From Methanobacteriota archaeon (lineage in GTDB: Archaea > Hydrothermarchaeota > Hydrothermarchaeia > Hydrothermarchaeales > JAADFM01), in the NCBI GenBank assembly GCA_013152845.1, contig JAADFM010000018.1:1-11439 (forward strand): a stretch of 11,439 nt of DNA. The letters run 5' to 3'. The number at the start of each line of letters is the position of its first letter. The first letter of the stretch is position 1. This document shows positions 7,119 through 11,439 of the stretch, piece by piece. The notes below the pieces were generated by a model. The model did no database searches. It was given only the letters and a program-made list of their open reading frames with translations, and was not told the DNA's origin. Both the position numbers and the translations under genes were made by a program.

Positions 7119-8455
7119 AACCCCCACTCCTTCAGCTTTGCCTGGAGGTCGATCTCCCTCTTTTTGGCCCTCTTTATCTTGAGCTCGGTGATGGAGATGT
7201 ACTCTTTGATGCGCTCCTCAATCCTCTCTATGTCCTCCACCCTTATCCTGACCCTTATCCTCGGGTCGTCGGCGTCGGCCACCTCGATGTGGCCCCTGTC
7301 AACCTCCAGGGACTCCTTGAAATCGTAGTACTTCTGGAGGCACTTGGATATAATCCCCTTCAGGCTGAACCCGCCCAGGAGTATCATGACGTCCAGGGTA
7401 TCCTTCTCATTGGAAGATACCAGGCTGGAGTACCTGAGCACCCCGCCGCGCCTCCCTGCCAGGTTCTTCACCGCCCAGTCCCGGGTGATGCGCTCCAGCT
7501 CCTCCTGGGAGAAGATGCCCCGCTCGATGTACTTCTCCGGGGCCACCACGATGATGTACGCCATGGTAGCGGTCTTGGGGTCCACCGGCACCATCGGGCG
7601 GTTTATGGCGGTATCCAGGGCGGTCTCGATGCTGAAAATCTCCGGGTCGTTGCCGAGGCTCATGCAGGGTGTGAAGTGGTAGGTCCCGATGTTGGAGGGC
7701 AGCTGGTAGTAGTCGGAGATGTCGATGGTGGAGCGGGCCTGCCTGCCCCCCGGGGCTATCATCATGCTTATTGCCTTTATTATCTCCTGGTTTATCCGGT
7801 GGTACCTCTCCTCCCTGGTATCGCTGGTAATGCCCAGGATGTTCTCCACCTGGCTGTTGTCCACCAGGAGGAGCATGTCCGCGTTCTGCCTCCCCTCCTC
7901 CCCGAACTTCAGGAGCCTTGTGATGCCGCATACGGTGTTGAAGAACCTCTGGGACGCCTCGAAATCGTAGGGCAGGATGCCGAAGGCCATGTAGCTGTTC
8001 TCCCCCGGGGACACGGCCACGTCGCCGTACTTCAACCGGTTCATGATGTAGGGCAGGGAGCCGTTGCCGGTGCCCCCGCCCAGGGTGGTAATACCCATGA
8101 TGACGTCCCGGCCGCCGATGCCCAGGTTGGCGATGTAGCGCCGGATGGTATCGAAATCCTCCCTGGCCTCGTTCTCCCCCACCTTCCAGTTGTTCCCAGC
8201 CCCCGAGGGGGACTTGCCGAATATGCATATCTTCTCCCTCTTAATCTTCTCGAAGGTCTCCCTGAACCCAGGCTCCCTGGAGAGGATATAGTCGAAGGTC
8301 TTCTCGGGCTTGACATCTGCGGTAGAGGTGTTCAGCAGGAGGACCCGGTCGCCTATCACCGGGTTCCTGAACTTGGCGTAGTAGAGGAAGGATATCCTGT
8401 TGGCCCCCTCCCCCGAGGCTATGATGCTCCACCTCGTTCCCTCGTCCACCGTCAT
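7115..8455 (-). CDS. Divergent tubulin/FtsZ-superfamily GTPase-like protein (third gene of cassette)
   Basis: 446 residues. The core signature is ITTLGGGTGNGSLP (residues 122-135), the tubulin/FtsZ T4 loop that binds nucleotide phosphates. An N-terminal SGEGAN (14-19) sits where the first glycine loop is expected but departs from the usual GGxGxN form. LLLVDNSQ (196-202), the nucleotide-contact asparagine region RINQEI (220-225) and TIDISDYY (243-250) follow. The DxxD in the last is placed like the catalytic T7 loop. Overall similarity to FtsZ or CetZ is low, and there are insertions (about 60-100 and 140-160). The C-terminal 40 residues (about 405-443) are charged and heptad-like, a probable coiled coil. 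The ATG overlaps the stop of the preceding gene as ATGA, so translation is coupled. Likely a filament-forming partner of the first gene product; whether it hydrolyses GTP is not certain. Confidence 0.8.
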   Translation of the reverse strand: MTVDEGTRWSIIASGEGANRISFLYYAKFRNPVIGDRVLLLNTSTADVKPEKTFDYILSREPGFRETFEKIKREKICIFGKSPSGAGNNWKVGENEAREDFDTIRRYIANLGIGGRDVIMGITTLGGGTGNGSLPYIMNRLKYGDVAVSPGENSYMAFGILPYDFEASQRFFNTVCGITRLLKFGEEGRQNADMLLLVDNSQVENILGITSDTREERYHRINQEIIKAISMMIAPGGRQARSTIDISDYYQLPSNIGTYHFTPCMSLGNDPEIFSIETALDTAINRPMVPVDPKTATMAYIIVVAPEKYIERGIFSQEELERITRDWAVKNLAGRRGGVLRYSSLVSSNEKDTLDVMILLGGFSLKGIISKCLQKYYDFKESLEVDRGHIEVADADDPRIRVRIRVEDIERIEERIKEYISITELKIKRAKKREIDLQAKLKEWGF

Positions 8456-9828
8456 CCCACCTTAAGCTTCCCTCTGACCAGTTTGGTTCCCGGGTTTTTC
8501 AGATGGTAGAGGGTCAGGAACCTATCCGCATACTTTATGGTCAAATCCCCGGGCCCCACCTCCTTCCTGTCCCGCAGCTGCTGGGCAATGATGGGCTCCA
8601 CCTTCGGATAGTTCTCCATTATCTTCATGAACGCCTTGTCCTCGTCAAGCTGAGCCAGGATGTGCTCGAGGGCCACCCTGGACGCCTCCGTGAACCGGTC
8701 CAGGGGGTGCCTGACGTCCACCGCCTCGATGAGGGCCGGAATCTCCGGGTCCTCCTTCCACAGCTTTGAAGAGAGCTCCTGGGCCTTTATGTCGCTGGCG
8801 AGGCTGTGGAGCCGGGTGTCCAGCTTCTGGATTATGGCAGACACCATGTTCTTGAACTTGGTCTCGTGGCGCTGGAGTTCCACCAGCAGGCCTGGGTCCT
8901 CGAAGGCCTTCACATAGGCGAGGATACCGGCTATCTCGTCCCGGTCCCTGGGCGCAACGTGCTCGCTGTCCAGGACCTTGGTTATCTTCTCCAGGTTCTG
9001 TATCAGCTTGTTCAGCTGCCTGGCAAAGACATCGCTTACAATCTCCCGGAGTTTCCCCCTGACTTCTATCAGGGTCTCCACCGCTTCAGGTCCGCCTCCC
9101 CGGGCCCGTGCAATCATCTCGTCTATGGCGGTGACGTCGCCGAATTTTCGCGCCATGGCAGACAGCTCGGTAGCCTCCCTGACACACTGGGCGACGATGT
9201 CCTGGTAATCCTCGGTGACCTCCTTTTTCTTTTCGATGAGTTCCCTCAAACCCTTTGCGGTCTTGCCTGCCTTTATATTGAACTCGCTGACCCTCTCCCC
9301 GATGGTATACCCCGCATCCTCCAGCCTCCTGAGGTTGCCCCGGAGTTCCTCCACGTATTTCTCCAGACTCGGCCTGTAGCTGGACACCGCCAGGGCCTCG
9401 AGGCTCACCAGGCGTTGCTCCACGCGCCGGGACTCCTGCTCGATGGAGGTGAGGGTCATCTTCTCCACCGTGCGCTCTATCTTCTTCATGTCCCTGGAGT
9501 AGAGTTTCTGGCCCACCAGCCCCTCCTTTATGGCATCCATGTTCTGCAGGATGTCCTCCATGCTCACCAGGTCCTGGGCATCCTCCATGAGCCGGCGGGC
9601 CATCCAGTAGTCGTCCCGGACCTTCATCAGGATTTCCACCTTCAGCTTGTTGATGGTCTTGTCAGTCTGGGTCTTCCACCAGGTATAGAAGATGCTGCCG
9701 AAGATGGCCAGGAGGAGGACCGCGATGCCGAAATAGGCAACCTCGGAGACCCCGAACCTGACAAGGAGGGCGAACCCCACCGCCAGGGTCCCCAGGATGG
9801 CCAGGAAGGTAACCACGTACTCATTCAT
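8452..9828 (-). CDS. Two-TM membrane-anchored coiled-coil protein between the two tubulin-like genes
   Basis: 458 residues; I do not recognise a named family. Two hydrophobic helices form a hairpin at the N-terminus (about residues 5-23 and 30-51). Basic residues follow (KTQTDKTINKLK), so the long remainder should be cytoplasmic by the positive-inside rule. Residues 55-420 are almost entirely charged alpha-helical sequence with heptad-like stretches (for example 115-210 and 245-330), suggesting coiled coil or a helical bundle. No enzymatic motif is visible. A GGAGG ribosome-binding site (9836-9840) lies 7 bases before the ATG, which overlaps the stop of the first GTPase gene as ATGA. The next gene is joined the same way. 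Context and shape suggest a membrane anchor or adaptor for filaments, comparable in layout, not in sequence, to bacterial FtsZ-linked coiled-coil proteins. Confidence 0.8.
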   Translation of the reverse strand: MNEYVVTFLAILGTLAVGFALLVRFGVSEVAYFGIAVLLLAIFGSIFYTWWKTQTDKTINKLKVEILMKVRDDYWMARRLMEDAQDLVSMEDILQNMDAIKEGLVGQKLYSRDMKKIERTVEKMTLTSIEQESRRVEQRLVSLEALAVSSYRPSLEKYVEELRGNLRRLEDAGYTIGERVSEFNIKAGKTAKGLRELIEKKKEVTEDYQDIVAQCVREATELSAMARKFGDVTAIDEMIARARGGGPEAVETLIEVRGKLREIVSDVFARQLNKLIQNLEKITKVLDSEHVAPRDRDEIAGILAYVKAFEDPGLLVELQRHETKFKNMVSAIIQKLDTRLHSLASDIKAQELSSKLWKEDPEIPALIEAVDVRHPLDRFTEASRVALEHILAQLDEDKAFMKIMENYPKVEPIIAQQLRDRKEVGPGDLTIKYADRFLTLYHLKNPGTKLVRGKLKVG

Positions 9829-11039
9829 TCCTGGGCCTCCAGCTCCTTCGGGCCGAGGGCAAAGTCCTTCTCGTATTCGTCCAGGACCTTCAGGGTGACG
9901 TCCTCGTACTGGCTTGCCAGCTGGCTCATGACCTTCAGGCGGCTTATCTGGTTGGGCCGGTAGGTCAGGAGAACCGTGGCCGTTGCCAGGTTCCTCTTCG
10001 TCAGGGCGACGCCGAAATGGGTCTCCCCCAGGTGGGAATGCTCCTCCATGACCTTCTTGGCCATGCTGGTGTTGACCCTGCCGGCCTTGGTCAGGTAGGC
10101 AGGCGGGAGGCGCAGGAGGACCAGGTTCTTCTCGGCGTCCTCCACCCTGATATCCTCCACCGAGAGCTTCATGAACGACCTGTAGAGGAGGCTTATGACA
10201 TCGATTTCCTTGTATCCCCCTATGGGGAAGATGTAGTGGAGGAGGTCCCGGGTCCGCTCGCTGGCCCTGCCCAGGCAGGCGAAACCCGGCCTCTGCCTCT
10301 TGCCCAGGGTGAAAGAGGTGGCCGCAATGGTATCCTTCAGGTCGATGACCGGGGCATAGCCCTCAAACTCGGCGGGATTGAGCCTCTCGATGGCGGTGCC
10401 CACCACGATGTCCCGGAGGCTGCGGGCGATGTACTCGTTGTAGCGCTGGAAGAGCCTCTCGGTGCTCTCGGCATAGGCGATCTTCTGGTTGTCCACCAGT
10501 ATGATGGAATCCACGTGCTCGGTGAGGATGTTGAGGCTCTCCACCGCATTCTTTGCGGTAAGTCCCCCCTCGTGGCTGGCGGGCAGGACCACCACCGCTA
10601 TGGTGGGGATGCCCATCTCCTTTAAGACCTTGGCTATGACAGGACTCGCCCCGCTTCCGGTCCCGCCACCCAGGGCGAAGATTATGAAGGCCACGGCAAT
10701 CCCTATCCCTTCCTCGCTCCCCGTGACCCTTGCCCGCTCGAGGATGATGTCCCTGACGGAATCCTCGTGCCTGAGGGCGTCCTCCTCGGCCTTGGCACGG
10801 TTCTTGCCGTAGCCGCCGCTGATGAAGTGGTCGAAACCCTCCATGGTGCCGTTGATGAAGCCCCTGTCCCGTGACATGCCCACCCAGTGCTCCCTTGAGA
10901 GGTTCTTCATGGTCTGGAGGTCCAGGGTGGCCGAGTTGATGGCGATGGGGACCGCCACCTTGAACATGTTCCTGTCATAGAAGGCGGCGTCAAGGATTCC
11001 CCCTCCACACTGGCCGACTCCGATGAAGACGTAGGGCAT
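9825..11039 (-). CDS. CetZ/FtsZ-like tubulin-superfamily GTPase (first gene of cassette)
   Basis: 404 residues with the full set of tubulin/FtsZ landmarks. The first glycine loop is IGVGQCGGG (6-14), with the tubulin-like GQCG. The T3-like region is AINSATLDL (33-41). The T4 loop is ALGGGTGSGASP (122-133). VVVLPASHEGG (149-159) follows, then the VDNQKIA strand (182-188), the base-contacting asparagine in YNEYIARSL (200-208), and VIDLKDTI (231-238), whose DxxD matches the catalytic T7 loop. The VLPAS-EGG and VDN pattern is closer to archaeal CetZ than to division FtsZ, but a CetZ assignment needs a tree. Family knowledge predicts GTP-dependent polymerisation, with the D233/D236 loop completing the active site of the neighbouring subunit. 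The C-terminal domain (about 240-380) is followed by a short acidic tail. It starts a leaderless transcript and is ATGA-coupled to the coiled-coil membrane protein. Confidence 0.9.
   Translation of the reverse strand: MPYVFIGVGQCGGGILDAAFYDRNMFKVAVPIAINSATLDLQTMKNLSREHWVGMSRDRGFINGTMEGFDHFISGGYGKNRAKAEEDALRHEDSVRDIILERARVTGSEEGIGIAVAFIIFALGGGTGSGASPVIAKVLKEMGIPTIAVVVLPASHEGGLTAKNAVESLNILTEHVDSIILVDNQKIAYAESTERLFQRYNEYIARSLRDIVVGTAIERLNPAEFEGYAPVIDLKDTIAATSFTLGKRQRPGFACLGRASERTRDLLHYIFPIGGYKEIDVISLLYRSFMKLSVEDIRVEDAEKNLVLLRLPPAYLTKAGRVNTSMAKKVMEEHSHLGETHFGVALTKRNLATATVLLTYRPNQISRLKVMSQLASQYEDVTLKVLDEYEKDFALGPKELEAQE
9836..9840 (-). promoter_or_regulatory. Shine-Dalgarno GGAGG for the coiled-coil gene
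   Basis: A perfect GGAGG lies 7 bases before the ATG at 9828, inside the end of the upstream GTPase gene. It supports this start. It also shows that internal operon genes use Shine-Dalgarno initiation, while the first gene looks leaderless. Confidence 0.6.
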
Positions 11040-11062
11040 GGTCTAATACATCCCCTCAAAGG

Positions 11063-11070
11063 ATATATTT
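11063..11070 (-). promoter_or_regulatory. TATA box of the tubulin-like cassette
   Basis: The minus strand reads AAATATAT, centred about 27 bases before the ATG at 11039. A leaderless mRNA starting at the ATG is predicted. The box overlaps the TAA stop of the upstream surface-protein gene. Confidence 0.6.
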
Positions 11071-11439
11071 AGTTTTTCCCTTTCAACAAAAACAGAGCGA
11101 TGCCTGCCAGGACTACGAGGATTATTCCAACGAAAATCTTGGAAGGGCCGCTGCCCCCTTCGGGATGTGTGGTCTGTGGTGATGTGGTCCGGGGGATAAC
11201 ACCTTCCGTGGTTTCCTTCAGGGGGACATTTTGTTCAGGCTGGAGGCCGAGAGGTAGAGTCGCGGTGATAGTGGACTCGGGTCCTTCGAAGGTTGCATCT
11301 AGGGGTTTTTCAACAAAACCTGTGCCGGGTCTCCCCACTATGGCGAAATATGAGAATCCTGGTGTTACACCCGTGTAATACACATAATCAGCATCCTCAC
11401 CTATCAAACTGGTGGGAAGGACCTCCCAGCCGTTATTGT
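11069..11439 (-). CDS. C-terminal end of a PGF-pre-PGF-like surface protein, partial
   Basis: The frame is open to the window edge, so the real start lies beyond 11439. The visible 123 residues begin NNGWEVLPTSLIGEDADYVYY and contain TPGFSYFAIVG, the hallmark of the PGF-pre-PGF domain found near the C-terminus of euryarchaeal surface proteins. A Thr/Pro/Gln-rich linker (about TTEGVIPRTTSPQTTHPEGG) follows, then one membrane helix (IFVGIILVVLAGIALFLL) and a short basic tail, KGKN. No PGF tripeptide is seen before the helix, so cutting by an archaeosortase is not supported; the helix is probably a permanent anchor. It ends 29 bases before the GTPase gene on the same strand. The TATA box between them suggests separate transcription, although read-through is possible. 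Confidence 0.75.
   Translation of the reverse strand, partial: NNGWEVLPTSLIGEDADYVYYTGVTPGFSYFAIVGRPGTGFVEKPLDATFEGPESTITATLPLGLQPEQNVPLKETTEGVIPRTTSPQTTHPEGGSGPSKIFVGIILVVLAGIALFLLKGKN

Noticed and set aside
6920..8509. Long open frame of 529 codons on the plus strand
   Set aside because: It lies antisense to the tubulin-like gene and across the DUF1405 gene. Its translation is rich in G, P, H and L without domains, typical of the mirror frame of GC-rich genes.
8806..9963. Open frame of 385 codons on the plus strand
   Set aside because: Antisense shadow of the coiled-coil membrane protein; low-complexity composition and no recognisable motif.
7115..11039. Canonical division genes ftsZ1/ftsZ2
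   Set aside because: The first protein has tubulin-like GQCG and CetZ-like VLPAS-EGG patterns and the second is far more divergent; neither has a typical FtsZ profile by eye.

Overview
The window looks like a piece of a GC-rich archaeal genome, most likely a euryarchaeote. Four signs support this. TATA-like boxes sit about 27 bases before several start codons, so leaderless transcripts are expected. There is a HARP-type protein-only RNase P. A surface protein ends in a PGF-pre-PGF-like domain. A PUA/PAPS-reductase/ferredoxin fusion of archaeal type is present. Genes inside operons overlap or nearly touch and several have Shine-Dalgarno-like sequences. I cannot assign a lineage below Euryarchaeota from sequence alone.

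Layout, left to right. (1) Positions 1-4136, minus strand: an operon of HARP RNase P, histidyl-tRNA synthetase (hisS) and a large secreted CARDB/DUF11-type surface protein that leaves the window at base 1. The surface gene carries two compensating frameshifts. (2) Positions 4203-6018, minus strand: a PAPS-reductase-like fusion (zinc ribbon, PUA, PP-loop, two 4Fe-4S clusters), split by one apparent frameshift in a G-rich run. (3) Positions 6061-7118, plus strand: a left-handed beta-helix acyltransferase followed by a DUF1405 membrane protein. The acyltransferase and the PAPS-reductase-like gene diverge from a 42-bp gap that holds two interleaved TATA-like boxes. (4) Positions 7115-11039, minus strand: a three-gene, ATGA-coupled operon. 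It encodes a CetZ/FtsZ-like GTPase, a two-TM coiled-coil membrane protein, and a second, divergent tubulin/FtsZ-superfamily protein. (5) Positions 11069-11439, minus strand: the C-terminal end of a PGF-pre-PGF-like surface protein.

The most interesting part is the cytoskeletal cassette at 7115-11039. Two very different tubulin-superfamily proteins are translationally coupled to a membrane-anchored coiled-coil protein. This suggests a membrane-associated filament system in which the middle protein is anchor or adaptor. Function (division, shape, motility, membrane remodelling) cannot be read from the sequence.

All three apparent frameshifts lie in otherwise well-conserved reading frames, and two are in G/C homopolymers. 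Assembly or sequencing error is therefore at least as likely as true gene decay. No tRNA, rRNA, CRISPR array, insertion sequence or gene-free stretch over 300 bases was seen.
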